NCBI RefSeq assembly: GCF_002874965.1
Contig: NZ_CP025624.1
Coordinates: 6,758,001 to 6,822,000, forward strand
Direction of reading: 5' to 3'
Source of the DNA: Pseudomonas sp. NC02
GTDB lineage: Bacteria; Pseudomonadota; Gammaproteobacteria; Pseudomonadales; Pseudomonadaceae
Length of the DNA stretch: 64,000 nucleotides
Shown here: positions 28,759 through 39,272 of the stretch, piece after piece
Layout of the letters: the number at the start of each line of letters is the position of its first letter
Position numbering within the stretch: the stretch's first letter is position 1
Notes under the pieces: model-generated
The model's input: only the letters and a program-made list of their open reading frames with translations
Told to the model about the DNA's origin: nothing
The model's database searches: none
Position numbers and translations under genes: made by a program

Positions 28759-29658
28759 ATGTCTACGCCCAACGTTGAAACCGTAAAACTGGATGAGCTG
28801 AACGCTTGGCGCATCCGCCACAACGGCGCCGAATTGGTGGTGGCCCAGCAAGGCGCGCACATCGTGAGTTACCAGCGCACCGGCGAGAAGCCGCTGATCT
28901 GGCCCAACGATCAGGTGCTGTTCAAGAAAGGCAAAGGCATTCGTACCGGCGTGCCGGTGTGCTGGCCGTGGTTTGGCGTATTCGACCGCAACCCGCAGAG
29001 CGTCAAGGCCATGTACCAGGGCGCCGAGCCGGCCGGTGCCCATGGTTTCGTGCGGACCGCTGACTGGACGTTGGCTGGCGTTGAGGCTGAAGGTACAGCG
29101 CTGAGGGTTGAGCTGGAGCTGCCGGTGCCTGAAGGTGGCTTCCCGGGTTGGCCGCATCAGGTCGACCTGAAGATGAGCATCCTGCTGGATGATCAACTGC
29201 ACATCCGCCTGACCAGCCACAACCACGGCGCCGAGACCGTCAGCCTCAGCCAGGCGCTGCACAGCTATTTTGCGGTCAGCGATGTACGCAACGTGCAGGT
29301 CGACGGCCTGGACGGGCGGGACTATATCGATACCGCCGACGGCTGGACGCCAAAGCAGCAATCCGGGCTGCTGCACTTCACCGCCGAGACCGACCGCATC
29401 TACCTCGACACCCCGACTCAAGTGAACATCGTCGATAAAGACTGGCAGCGCCGCGTTCAGCTCACCAGCACAGGCTCGCGCTCGACGGTGATCTGGAACC
29501 CGTGGACCGAACGTGCCAAGGCTTTCAGCGACATGGCCGACGACGGCTGGCAGGGCATGTTGTGCATCGAGACCGCGAATGTGCTGGACGATGTGGTGAC
29601 GCTGGCGCCGGGTGAAAGCCATACCCTGGGCGTGAGCATCAGCGGTATCGCCCTGTAA
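28759..29658 (+). CDS. D-hexose-6-phosphate mutarotase (YeaD-like)
   Basis: A 299-residue aldose-1-epimerase superfamily protein of the glucose-6-phosphate 1-epimerase group, which interconverts alpha and beta anomers of hexose 6-phosphates. Typical strings are RTGVPVCWPWFG, GAHGFVRTADWTL with the conserved HGF, and LSQALHSYFAVSD. The late WNPWTERAKAFSDMADDGW is also typical. No sugar operon is nearby. Confidence 0.9.
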   Translation: MSTPNVETVKLDELNAWRIRHNGAELVVAQQGAHIVSYQRTGEKPLIWPNDQVLFKKGKGIRTGVPVCWPWFGVFDRNPQSVKAMYQGAEPAGAHGFVRTADWTLAGVEAEGTALRVELELPVPEGGFPGWPHQVDLKMSILLDDQLHIRLTSHNHGAETVSLSQALHSYFAVSDVRNVQVDGLDGRDYIDTADGWTPKQQSGLLHFTAETDRIYLDTPTQVNIVDKDWQRRVQLTSTGSRSTVIWNPWTERAKAFSDMADDGWQGMLCIETANVLDDVVTLAPGESHTLGVSISGIAL

Positions 29659-29670
29659 CCCCAATCAAAA

Positions 29671-29762
29671 ATGTGGGAGCGGGCTTGCTCGCGAATGCGG
29701 TGTTCCAGTTAGTGCATGTGCTGACTGACACACCGCATTCGCGAGCAAGCCCGCTCCCACAT
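29671..29762. repeat. REPIN-type inverted repeat
   Basis: A mirrored ATGTGGGAGCGGGCTTGCTC pair lies between convergent genes, with a ~43-base spacer containing the recurrent motif CTGACTGACAC. Confidence 0.9.
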
Positions 29763-29778
29763 TAGGTTCTGCATCAGA

Positions 29779-30312
29779 TCAGAGATCCGATTCCTTGACC
29801 GCCCGCACCTTCCCCGCATCCAACGCATACGCCGCATCGGCCAGGTCATTGTTGACCTTCTCCACCTTCAGCGTGCCCGTCACCCACAGCGGCGTGTAGA
29901 TGTCATCCAGCTTCAAGCCCTTGGGATAACGCACCAGCACCAACTGGTTGGGCGGCGGTGGCGGCACGTGGATGCAGGCGCCCGGATAAGGCACCAGGAA
30001 GAACAGCGTGCTGCGACCCTTGGCGTCGGTTTCCAGCGGCACGGGGTAGCCGCCAATGCGAATATTCTTGCCGTTCATGGCAGCCACCGTCTTGGTGGAA
30101 TACATAACCGCCGGCAAACCCTTGCTCTGCTTCAGGCCACCCTTTGCGGTGAACGTGCCTTGGGCTTCCGGGGAGTTGTGGTCGATTTCCGGCATTTCTT
30201 CGAGGGCTTTCTGGTCCGACTTGGGCATCAGTTCCAGCCAGTCGGTTTCCGGCAGTTCGCCAGCGTGGGCCAACCCGGTGCATAGAAGAAGGGATAACAG
30301 AAGACGGCGCAT
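29779..30312 (-). CDS. Exported DUF3299 protein
   Basis: A 177-residue protein with a clear signal peptide, MRRLLLSLLLCTGLAHA. It is followed by a DUF3299 domain (IRIGGYPVPLETDAKGRSTL, LVPYPGACIHVPPPPPNQLV). The start at 30312 puts the signal at the N terminus. The family is periplasmic and uncharacterised, and is often found with ABC or lipoprotein export genes, which are absent here. It lies 79 bases beyond the small membrane protein gene. Confidence 0.82.
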   Translation of the reverse strand: MRRLLLSLLLCTGLAHAGELPETDWLELMPKSDQKALEEMPEIDHNSPEAQGTFTAKGGLKQSKGLPAVMYSTKTVAAMNGKNIRIGGYPVPLETDAKGRSTLFFLVPYPGACIHVPPPPPNQLVLVRYPKGLKLDDIYTPLWVTGTLKVEKVNNDLADAAYALDAGKVRAVKESDL

Positions 30313-30390
30313 GGAGAGGCTCGGCAAGGATTACAGTGCCGGCATTCTAGCCCTCTGCGCCTGCGCAGCGCAGAGGGCTTGGTCGCTAAA

Positions 30391-30636
30391 TTACTTCTTT
30401 TTCAGCAGACCGTAGATCACCAGCAGCACCACGGCACCCACCAGCGCACCAATGAAGCCTGCGCCCTGGCCCGCCTGATAGATACCCAGTGCCTGGCCAC
30501 CATAGGTCGCAACCAGCGAACCGGCGATACCCAGCAGGATGGTCATGATCCAGCCCATGCTGTCGTCGCCTGGCTTCAGGAAACGCGCCAGCAGGCCGAC
30601 GATCAAACCGATAAAGATGGTCCCAATGATACCCAT
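30391..30636 (-). CDS. GlsB/YeaQ/YmgE-family small membrane protein
   Basis: An 81-residue, very hydrophobic protein (MGIIGTIFIGLIVGLLARFL, GWIMTILLGIAGSLVATYGG, GAGFIGALVGAVVLLVIYGL) with three helices and a Lys-rich end. It matches the transglycosylase-associated YeaQ/YmgE family, linked to envelope stress. A good AGAGGGAA ribosome site lies before the ATG. Confidence 0.9.
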   Translation of the reverse strand: MGIIGTIFIGLIVGLLARFLKPGDDSMGWIMTILLGIAGSLVATYGGQALGIYQAGQGAGFIGALVGAVVLLVIYGLLKKK

Positions 30637-30739
30637 GGCATTTCCCTCTGATTGAAGTGAATTCAGTCAAAGCCTAGTCAGACTTTGGCTTCCTGCAATC
30701 AGAGGGTGGCGGGTACCAATGGTTCCGCCCGGCCTTGGG

Positions 30740-31825
30740 TTATTGCTCGGCGATCAGCGCTTCGACCTTGAGGATCTGCGCTTGCAGCGTCGCGCGATCC
30801 TTGCAGCGCAGGTTGGCGTGGCCGACCTTGCGCCCGGCCTTGAACGCCTTGCCGTAGTGATGCAGATGGCAGTCATCAATCGCGATCACGCGATCAACCG
30901 GCGGCACCACGCCGATGAAGTTGAGCATGGCGCTCTCGCCGACTTTTGCCGTGGAGCCCAATGGCAAGCCCGCTACCGCCCGCAGGTGGTTTTCGAACTG
31001 GCTGCACTCGGCGCCTTCGGTGGTCCAGTGCCCGGAGTTGTGCACGCGCGGGGCGATTTCGTTGGCCTTGAGGCCACCGTCGACTTCAAAGAACTCGAAC
31101 GCCATCACGCCGACGTAATCCAGTTGCTTCAGCACACGGCTCGAATAATCTTCGGCCAGGGCTTGCAGCGGGTGGTCAGTGCTGGCCACGGACAGTTTGA
31201 GGATGCCGCTGTCGTGGGTGTTGTGCACCAGCGGGTAGAAACGCGTTTCGCCATCGCGGGCACGCACGGCAATCAGCGAGACTTCACCGGTGAACGGCAC
31301 GAAACCTTCCAGCAGGCAGCCGACGCTGCCCAGTTCGGCGAAGGTACCGACCACGTCGGCGGCGGTGCGCAGGACTTTCTGGCCCTTGCCGTCGTAACCC
31401 AGGGTGCGGGTCTTCAACACGGCCGGCAGGCCGATGGAGGCGACTGCGGCGTCCAGGTCAGCCTGGGACTGGATGTCGGCGAAAGCCGGTGTCGGGATGC
31501 CCAGGTCCTTGAACATGCTCTTCTCGAACCAGCGGTCACGAGCGATGCGCAAGGCTTCGGCGCTCGGGTATACCGGCACGAACTGCGACAGGAAGGCCAC
31601 GGTTTCAGCCGGGACGCTTTCAAACTCGAAGGTCACCAGGTCGACTTCATCGGCCAGTTGGCGCAGGTGATCCGGGTCGCTGTAGTCCGCACGCAGGTGT
31701 TCACCCAGGGCAGCTGCACAGGCATCTGGTGCCGGATCCAGGAAAGCGAAGTTCATCCCCAGCGGCGTACCCGCCAGGGCCAGCATGCGGCCCAGTTGGC
31801 CGCCACCGATTACACCGATTTTCAT
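30740..31825 (-). CDS. purK: N5-carboxyaminoimidazole ribonucleotide synthase
   Basis: PurK uses ATP and bicarbonate to carboxylate aminoimidazole ribonucleotide in de novo purine synthesis. The 361-residue ATP-grasp protein starts MKIGVIGGGQLGRMLALAG and contains LKTRTLGYDGKGQ (ATP-binding loop) and EFFEVDGGLKANEIAPRVHNSGH. The ATG at 31825 is used; one TTG codon further upstream is in frame. It follows purE by 12 bases and acts on the same intermediate. Confidence 0.96.
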   Translation of the reverse strand: MKIGVIGGGQLGRMLALAGTPLGMNFAFLDPAPDACAAALGEHLRADYSDPDHLRQLADEVDLVTFEFESVPAETVAFLSQFVPVYPSAEALRIARDRWFEKSMFKDLGIPTPAFADIQSQADLDAAVASIGLPAVLKTRTLGYDGKGQKVLRTAADVVGTFAELGSVGCLLEGFVPFTGEVSLIAVRARDGETRFYPLVHNTHDSGILKLSVASTDHPLQALAEDYSSRVLKQLDYVGVMAFEFFEVDGGLKANEIAPRVHNSGHWTTEGAECSQFENHLRAVAGLPLGSTAKVGESAMLNFIGVVPPVDRVIAIDDCHLHHYGKAFKAGRKVGHANLRCKDRATLQAQILKVEALIAEQ

Positions 31826-31837
31826 CAATCAACCACC

Positions 31838-32329
31838 TCAGGCAATGCGTGGGTCTGGATTGTCCAGGACGCTGTCTGTCTGCTCAGCACGGAATTTTTT
31901 CAGCGCCGCGTGGAACTGCGGGTGCTTGGCGCCGAGGATGCTGGCGGACAACAAGGCAGCGTTGATCGCGCCGGCCTTGCCGATCGCCAGGGTGGCCACC
32001 GGAATACCGGCGGGCATCTGCACGATGGACAACAGCGAATCCACGCCCGAGAGCATCGACGACTGCACCGGTACGCCCAGCACTGGCAGGTGAGTCTTGG
32101 CTGCACACATGCCTGGCAGGTGAGCTGCGCCGCCGGCACCGGCGATGATTACCTCGATGCCACGGGATTCTGCTTCATCGGCATACTGGAACAGCAAATC
32201 CGGAGTGCGGTGGGCGGAAACCACCTTCACTTCGTAGGGAATGCCGAGTTTTTCCAGCATATCGGCGGTGTGGCTAAGGGTGGACCAATCGGACTTGGAG
32301 CCCATGATCACGCCAACCAATGCACTCAT
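31838..32329 (-). CDS. purE: N5-carboxyaminoimidazole ribonucleotide mutase
   Basis: A 163-residue class I PurE that moves the carboxyl group from N5 to C4 of the imidazole ring. Signatures are [11 protein letters not shown] near the start, SAHRTPD and the Gly-rich [13 protein letters not shown]. It is the first gene of purE-purK and lies behind a leader with terminator-like structure. Confidence 0.96.
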   Translation of the reverse strand: MSALVGVIMGSKSDWSTLSHTADMLEKLGIPYEVKVVSAHRTPDLLFQYADEAESRGIEVIIAGAGGAAHLPGMCAAKTHLPVLGVPVQSSMLSGVDSLLSIVQMPAGIPVATLAIGKAGAINAALLSASILGAKHPQFHAALKKFRAEQTDSVLDNPDPRIA

Positions 32330-32365
32330 CGTCGTGCCTCTTCTCTCTGGGCGCCCGCAGGCGCG

Positions 32366-32410
32366 TCAAAAAACAACAAGCCACGCGGGAAATCCAGCGT
32401 GGCTTGTTGT
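32366..32410 (-). terminator. Terminator-like hairpin in the purE leader (possible attenuator)
   Basis: On the minus strand ACAACAAGCCACGC and GCGTGGCTTGTTGT make a perfect 14-base stem around a 10-base loop. A run of T follows directly and the purE ATG lies about 40 bases on. It has the shape of an intrinsic terminator but stands between the likely promoter and the gene. Confidence 0.7.
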
Positions 32411-32453
32411 ACGAATTAAGGCCGGTTGGACCGGCCGAAGGCCGCGCAGTATA
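32411..32453 (-). promoter_or_regulatory. Likely purEK promoter and upper leader
   Basis: TATACT (32453-32448 on the minus strand) is a near-consensus -10, and the transcript would begin near 32441. The early leader can form a second stem, GGCCGGT/ACCGGCC, just before the terminator-like hairpin. No strong -35 was found. Confidence 0.45.
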
Positions 32454-32554
32454 CCGTAATAACGCAGATAAACAGCCCCTGGAATGACCATCTGTCTTAC
32501 ACCGCAAACAGGCGGTTTTATTGACTTCCAGGTCAGCGAACACACCAGAAAACT

Positions 32555-32647
32555 AATGTGGGAGCGGGCTTGCTCGCGAATGCGGTGGATCAGCCACAGA
32601 TGGGTTGACTGACACTACGCTTTCGCGAGCAAGCCCGCTCCCACATT
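32555..32647. repeat. REPIN-type inverted repeat
   Basis: A mirrored AATGTGGGAGCGGGCTTGCT pair with spacer lies between the purE leader and the 3' end of the LysR-family gene. Confidence 0.9.
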
Positions 32648-32661
32648 TGATCTGTGTGGGC

Positions 32662-33570
32662 TCAGGTGTTCTGCGCCGCGCCGCCTTCCAGCTTGCGCCA
32701 CAACAACCGCACGTTCGCCTTGCGCACCAACGCACAGCGATACAACCGGATCTCCAGCGGCACATGCCATTGCGGGCCGCCGCACACCACCAGTTCACCC
32801 CGGGCCAGCTCGGCGCGCACGCTCAACTGCGGCACCCAGGCAATGCCCAAGCCCTCAAGGGCCATGCTTTTCAGGCTGTCGGCCATGGCCGTTTCGTAAA
32901 TCGTGGTAAAGCGCAGCGCCCGCTGGCGCAGCAGCAGGTTTACCGAGCGCCCCAGGAAAGCTCCGGCGCTGTAGGCCAGCAGCGGCACGCTGCCCTCGCC
33001 TTCCAGGTCGAACAACGGCTTGCCGTCGGCATCGGCGGCGCACACCGGCAGCATCTCGGTGTTGCCCAGGTGCAGCGACGGGAAGATCTCCGGGTCCATC
33101 TGCATCGCCGCATCCGGGTCGTAGAACGCCAGCATCAAATCGCAACCGCCTTCACGCAGCGCATGCACGGCGTCGCCCACGTTGGTGGCGACCAACCGCG
33201 TGGCGATGTTCAGCCCTTCGTTGCGCAACTGCGCGATCCAGCGCGGGAAGAAACCCAGGGCCAGGGAGTGCGCCGCCGCCACTTGCATGACTTCGCCCTG
33301 CCCGCCTTCCAGGTGATGCAGGTGGCGCAGCACCTCGCCGAGTTGCTCGACCACGGTCCGCGCGGTGACCAGGAACAACTGCCCCGCCGCCGTCAGTTCG
33401 ACCGGCGTGCGCGAGCGATTGACCAGGGTCAGCCCCAGCGCCGCCTCCAGGCTGCGGATGCGCCGACTGAACGCCGGCTGGGTGACGAAGCGCCGCTCAG
33501 CCGCCTGGGAGAAGCTGCGGGTGGCAGCCAGGGCGCTAAAGTCTTCCAGCCATTTGCTTTCAAGGTTCAT
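32662..33570 (-). CDS. LysR-family regulator, HypT/YjiE-like
   Basis: A 302-residue LysR-type regulator. The N-terminal helix-turn-helix (LEDFSALAATRSFSQAAERR, then TQPAFSRRIRSLEAALG) is followed by an effector-binding domain. The pattern NLESKWLEDF and VAAAHSLALGFFPRWI resembles E. coli HypT, a hypochlorite-responsive regulator. The ATG at 33570 has GGGAGGAT just upstream; longer frames do not. It is divergent from aspA, so it may control it, but the effector is unknown. Confidence 0.88.
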   Translation of the reverse strand: MNLESKWLEDFSALAATRSFSQAAERRFVTQPAFSRRIRSLEAALGLTLVNRSRTPVELTAAGQLFLVTARTVVEQLGEVLRHLHHLEGGQGEVMQVAAAHSLALGFFPRWIAQLRNEGLNIATRLVATNVGDAVHALREGGCDLMLAFYDPDAAMQMDPEIFPSLHLGNTEMLPVCAADADGKPLFDLEGEGSVPLLAYSAGAFLGRSVNLLLRQRALRFTTIYETAMADSLKSMALEGLGIAWVPQLSVRAELARGELVVCGGPQWHVPLEIRLYRCALVRKANVRLLWRKLEGGAAQNT

Positions 33571-33751
33571 CACATCCTCCCGGGGCACGCACCATTTTGG
33601 CACACACGTCCGTCATGGTAACGGGGTCACACCGACATTATGCCGTTTATGCATAGGCCAGTGTTTAACAGCATTGGCCCAAAATCTCCTGCAAGCCTAG
33701 CATTCACAGCGTTCCGGCCTAGCCCGGGTCCATATCGAGATGATTTCCGTC

Positions 33752-35176
<1,425 letters not shown>

Positions 35177-35228
35177 GCGTTTGTTGCACCGCTCACCAGG
35201 TTGAGGGACTAGACACCTCTCACCTTTT

Positions 35229-35265
35229 GAGGGCCTGAAGGCTCGTTCTTCAGGCCCTTTTTTTT
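35229..35265 (+). terminator. Intrinsic terminator of aspA
   Basis: GGGCCTGAAG and CTTCAGGCCC form a ten-base stem around GCTCGTT, followed by a run of eight or more T. Confidence 0.92.
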
Positions 35266-35568
35266 GCCTCAAGGTTGTGAAATGACGCCAATAAAAACTC
35301 CAAGATCGCCCAACAAACCCGCCTTGCCCGTAACGCCTTGGCTGAAACCTTTAATCGCCTCGTGCAGACGGATCACCCACTCCTAGGTATAGTGCCGCCC
35401 CTCTTCGCGTCAGCGGTCGTCGGTAACGAGACCCTGGGAAGCGCGAAACCGCATGAATAACAACACCCGCAAAAGGATTGGGGTCGAAGCGTCGTGCACT
35501 GCCTGGTGCCGAGCGATGCGTCGGACCGTCCTGCGTTTGCCATTAGAAAAATCAGCGAGGAACACTCC
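35266..35568 (+). other. Gap with promoter and structured leader before the AGCS gene
   Basis: TATAGT (35388-35393) is a likely -10, giving a leader of about 169 bases. The leader contains nested complementary segments: TTCGCG (35404-35409) with CGCGAA (35442-35447), enclosing GGTC (35415-35418) with GACC (35430-35433). I could not match it to a known riboswitch class. No protein gene is supported in the gap. Confidence 0.45.
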
Positions 35569-37020
35569 ATGCTAGAAGTCATCAACGACTTCCTCTCAGG
35601 GAAAGTATTGATCGTGCTCATTGTCGGGCTCGGTGGTTACTTCACGATCCGCTCGCGTTTCGTTCAGTTGCGTCACTTTTTCCACATGTTTTCGGTGTTT
35701 CGCGACAGCCTGAAAAGCAGCGCCGGCCAGCTCAGTTCGTTCCAGGCGCTGATGCTCAGCCTCGCCGGGCGCGTGGGTGCCGGCAACATCGCAGGCGTCG
35801 GCATTGCCGTGACCCTGGGTGGCCCGGGCGCCGTATTCTGGATGTGGGTCACCGCACTGGTGGGCATGTCTTCGAGCTTTATCGAGTGCTCCCTCGGCCA
35901 ACTGTACAAACGCACCGACGCTGAAGGCACCTACCGTGGTGGCCCGGCGTATTACATCCAGCACGGCCTGCACAAACGCTGGCTGGGCATGGTGATGGCG
36001 TTCCTGCTGCTGGTGACTTTCGGCTTCGCCTTCAATGGCCTGCAAGCCCACGCCGTCACCCACTCGCTGAACAACGCGTTTGGCCTCGACACCACCTACA
36101 CCGGCCTGGCCCTGGCGGTGTTGCTGGGCCTGGTGTTCATCGGCGGGATCAAGCGTATCGCCTCGATCGCCGACCTGCTGGTACCGGTCAAGACCCTGGT
36201 CTACATCGCGGTGACCCTGTACGTGATCGTGCTGCAATTCGACCACGTGCCGGCCATGCTCGCGACCATCGTCAAGAGCGCTTTCGGCCTCGACCAGGCC
36301 TTCGGTGGCCTGGTGGGCAGCGCGATCATCATGGGTGTGAAACGCGGCGTGTTCGCCAACGAAGCCGGCCTGGGCAGTGCGCCTAACGTGGCGGCAGTCG
36401 CCTCGGTTGAACACCCGATCGCCCAAGGCGTGGTTCAGGCGTTCAGCGTGTTCCTCGACACCTTCGTCATCTGCACCTGCACCGCGCTGCTGATCCTGCT
36501 CTCGGGCTTCTACACCCCGGGCTTTGAAGGCGACGGCATTGCCCTGACCCAGAACTCCCTGGCGGCGGTGGTGGGTGACTGGGGCCGGATGTTCATCTCG
36601 GTGGCCCTGGCGTTGTTCGTGTTCACCTCGATCATGTACAACTACTACCTCGGCGAGAGCAACCTGCGCTTCATCGTAGGCGACAACCGCAAGGTGCTGA
36701 TGGGCTACCGCGCGCTGGTGCTGGTGCTGATTTTCTGGGGTTCCATCGAGAACCTGAGCACCGTGTTTGCCTTCGCCGACATCACCATGACCATGCTGGC
36801 GTTCGTCAACCTGTTCGCCCTGGCGTTCCTGTTCAAGATCGCCATGCGCATCCTGAATGACTACGACGGCCAGCGTGCTGCGGGCATCAAGACCCCGGTG
36901 TTTGATTCCAGCAAGTTCCCGGACCTGGACCTGGACCGCAAGGCCTGGCCGGCAAATCCGGTGAAGCCTGAGCCAGCCGCTCAAGCGACCGCAGAACTGA
37001 ACGCTCAAGCGCAACGCTAA
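35569..37020 (+). CDS. Alanine/glycine:cation symporter (AGCS family)
   Basis: A 483-residue polytopic carrier, about eleven helices, that imports alanine, glycine or related amino acids with sodium or protons. Family strings include QALMLSLAGRVGAGNIAGVG near residue 60, GGPGAVFWMWVTALVGMSSS and GVKRGVFANEAGLGSAPN. The ATG at 35569 follows GCGAGGA. The C-terminal tail (about 455-483) is soluble and Pro/Ala-rich. It lies between aspA and an asparaginase gene. Confidence 0.92.
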   Translation: MLEVINDFLSGKVLIVLIVGLGGYFTIRSRFVQLRHFFHMFSVFRDSLKSSAGQLSSFQALMLSLAGRVGAGNIAGVGIAVTLGGPGAVFWMWVTALVGMSSSFIECSLGQLYKRTDAEGTYRGGPAYYIQHGLHKRWLGMVMAFLLLVTFGFAFNGLQAHAVTHSLNNAFGLDTTYTGLALAVLLGLVFIGGIKRIASIADLLVPVKTLVYIAVTLYVIVLQFDHVPAMLATIVKSAFGLDQAFGGLVGSAIIMGVKRGVFANEAGLGSAPNVAAVASVEHPIAQGVVQAFSVFLDTFVICTCTALLILLSGFYTPGFEGDGIALTQNSLAAVVGDWGRMFISVALALFVFTSIMYNYYLGESNLRFIVGDNRKVLMGYRALVLVLIFWGSIENLSTVFAFADITMTMLAFVNLFALAFLFKIAMRILNDYDGQRAAGIKTPVFDSSKFPDLDLDRKAWPANPVKPEPAAQATAELNAQAQR

Positions 37021-37035
37021 ACCTAGATAGATGAC

Positions 37036-37080
37036 ACGCCGCCCGGCCTTGGGCATGCTCTGGGCCCGGCGGCGTTTTTC
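37036..37080 (+). terminator. Intrinsic terminator after the AGCS gene
   Basis: CGCCGCCCGG and CCGGCGGCG pair around a ~20-base loop and are followed by TTTTT. The asparaginase ATG comes 18 bases later, so the two genes are largely separate transcripts unless there is readthrough. Confidence 0.8.
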
Positions 37081-37097
37081 GTTCAGGAGATTCTTCA

Positions 37098-38075
37098 ATG
37101 CAACCAGCCAACAACGTCATGGTGCTCTACACCGGCGGCACCATCGGCATGCAGGCCAGCGCCAACGGCCTGGCCCCCGCTTCGGGGTTTGAAGCGCGCA
37201 TGAGCGAAGCCCTCGCCCAACTGAATATGCCAGCCTGGCGCTTTCGGGAAATGTCCCCGCTGATCGACAGTGCGAACATGACCCCCGCCTATTGGCAGCG
37301 CCTGCGCGCCGCCGTGGTTGAGGCGGTGGACGAGGGTTGCGACGCCGTACTGGTGCTGCACGGCACCGACACCCTGGCCTACAGCGCCGCGGCCATGAGT
37401 TTCCAACTGCTGGGCCTGCCCGCGCCGGTGCTGTTTACCGGCTCGATGCTGCCGGCCGGTGTGCCCGACAGCGATGCCTGGGAAAACGTCAGCGGTGCGT
37501 TGGCAGCCCTGGGCCAAGGCCTGGCGCCTGGCGTGCAACTGTACTTCCACGGTGCACTGATGGCCCCGACCCGTTGCGCGAAAATCCGCAGTTTTGGTCG
37601 CCATCCGTTTGCCGCGTTGCAGCGTAACGGCGGCGTCGCCCAAGCCGAGTTGGTTCCGGCGGCGCTGCATTACCGCCAGGCCAAGGCGCTGGCCAATGTG
37701 GGTGTGCTGCCACTGGTGCCGGGCATCGCCGCCGCGCAATTGGACGCGTTGATCGACAGCGGCATCCAGGCGCTGGTGCTGGAATGCTTCGGCAGCGGCA
37801 CCGGGCCGAGCGACAACCCACAGTTCCTCGCCAGCCTGCAGCGCGCGCAGGATAACGGCGTGGTCGTGGTGGCAATCACCCAATGCCATGAAGGCGGTGT
37901 GGAGCTGGACGTGTACGAAGCCGGCAGCCGCTTGCGGGGCGTCGGGGTGTTGTCAGGTGGCGGGATGACCCGTGAAGCCGCGTTCGGCAAGCTCAATGCG
38001 TTGATCGGCGCCGGGCTGGACAACGCCGAAATCCGCCGCCTGGTCGAACTCGACCTGTGCGGCGAACTGAGCTGA
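37098..38075 (+). CDS. L-asparaginase, type I-like
   Basis: A 325-residue asparaginase that converts asparagine to aspartate and ammonia. The first catalytic Thr lies in VLYTGGTIGMQA and the second active-site motif is LVLHGTDTLAYSAAAMSF. The end has the conserved ECFGSGTGPS. No signal peptide is present, so it is a cytoplasmic type I enzyme. Its product feeds AspA, encoded 2 kb upstream. AGGAG lies before the ATG. Confidence 0.92.
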   Translation: MQPANNVMVLYTGGTIGMQASANGLAPASGFEARMSEALAQLNMPAWRFREMSPLIDSANMTPAYWQRLRAAVVEAVDEGCDAVLVLHGTDTLAYSAAAMSFQLLGLPAPVLFTGSMLPAGVPDSDAWENVSGALAALGQGLAPGVQLYFHGALMAPTRCAKIRSFGRHPFAALQRNGGVAQAELVPAALHYRQAKALANVGVLPLVPGIAAAQLDALIDSGIQALVLECFGSGTGPSDNPQFLASLQRAQDNGVVVVAITQCHEGGVELDVYEAGSRLRGVGVLSGGGMTREAAFGKLNALIGAGLDNAEIRRLVELDLCGELS

Positions 38076-38125
38076 CCGGCATATAACTTGCTCCTCTTCC
38101 AGCCATCCCCTGGCTGGAAGCACCC

Positions 38126-39118
38126 ATGTTGCACTCCCACCTCACCACCCTCAATGCCGTCTCGTTGGTGCTCAATACCTTCAAGGCCGAAGGCCAACCC
38201 GCCGAGGCCTTGCTGGCCGGCAGCGGTATTTGCGCGGCGGACTTGAGCCGCGCCGACACCCGCATCACCACCAACCAGGAGATGCGCGTGTGCGCCAACG
38301 CCGTGGCCCTGCGCCGGGATATCGGCCTGGAGCTGGGCCGGCAAATGCACGTTTCTTCCTATGGCATGCTCGGTTACGCACTGCTCACCAGTGCCACCTT
38401 CGGTGACGCTTTGCGCCTGGCGCTGCGGTATCCGGCGCTGCTGGGAACACTTTTCGAGCTGGACCTTGAGGAAGACGGCACGCGCATCTGGTTCAGCGCC
38501 GCGGATTACCGGGAAAATCCGGCGCTGGAAACGTTCAACGTCGAACTCTGCCTGGCCTCGTTGAAGGTGATCTGCGACGACCTGCTGGGGCATGCCCTGC
38601 CGCTGTTGGGGGCGCGCTTTGAACACGACGCCCCGGATTACCGCGCACGGTACGCCGAAATCTTTGCCTGCCCGCTGCAATTCGGCGCCATCGCCAACGC
38701 GTTTGCCTTCGACCGAAGCTGGCTGGACCAGCCCCTGCCATTAGCCGACGCCGTCACCCACCAGGCCATGGCCGAGCGCTGCCGCAAGCAAAACACCGAG
38801 TTCACCGGGCGCCAGGCCTGGCTGGGCAAGATTCGCCACCTGCTCGCCAGCCAACTCAGCGCCGCGCCGGGCCTCGACGGCCTGGCCGAGCAGATGAACT
38901 GCTCCCCGCGCACGCTACGCCGGCACCTGCATGACTTGGGCTGCAGCTATCAGGAGTTGCTGGACGAGCTACGCTTCGAGCGGGCCAAGCGATTGCTGGG
39001 CGAGGATGAGCTGCCCATTTACCGAATTGCCGAGGCGCTGGGCTTCAGCGAAACCGCGAGTTTCCGTCACGCCTTTGTTCGCTGGAGCGGCGTCGCACCC
39101 AGCCAGTTCCGCCCCTGA
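38126..39118 (+). CDS. AraC-family regulator with arabinose-binding-like N domain
   Basis: A 330-residue regulator. The N-terminal ~190 residues match the Arabinose_bd type sensor domain (GYALLTSATFGDALRLALRY). The C-terminal AraC double helix-turn-helix includes EQMNCSPRTLRRHLHDLGCS and IAEALGFSETASFRHAFVRW. It lies 154 bases before the acetylpolyamine amidohydrolase operon on the same strand and probably regulates it. The inducer is inferred to be a polyamine or derivative. Confidence 0.88.
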   Translation: MLHSHLTTLNAVSLVLNTFKAEGQPAEALLAGSGICAADLSRADTRITTNQEMRVCANAVALRRDIGLELGRQMHVSSYGMLGYALLTSATFGDALRLALRYPALLGTLFELDLEEDGTRIWFSAADYRENPALETFNVELCLASLKVICDDLLGHALPLLGARFEHDAPDYRARYAEIFACPLQFGAIANAFAFDRSWLDQPLPLADAVTHQAMAERCRKQNTEFTGRQAWLGKIRHLLASQLSAAPGLDGLAEQMNCSPRTLRRHLHDLGCSYQELLDELRFERAKRLLGEDELPIYRIAEALGFSETASFRHAFVRWSGVAPSQFRP

Positions 39119-39272
39119 AGCCACTTGCTGGGGCACGGCCGCGCCATTTCGGGGCGAATTGCGGTCACACACTTTGGCCATATTTATCCCCTTTTGGCCG
39201 CTCCTGCCATTCTCATTAATCCCACCCGCCGCAAGACTGGACTCACCGATTCAGCCTGCGGAGAACAACAAT

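Noticed and set aside
30719..32419. 566-codon plus-strand frame across purE and purK
   Set aside because: It is a shadow of two well-identified enzymes on the other strand.
35400..35568. Glycine or guanidine riboswitch in the AGCS leader
   Set aside because: The conserved core strings of those classes are not present; only generic complementarity is seen.
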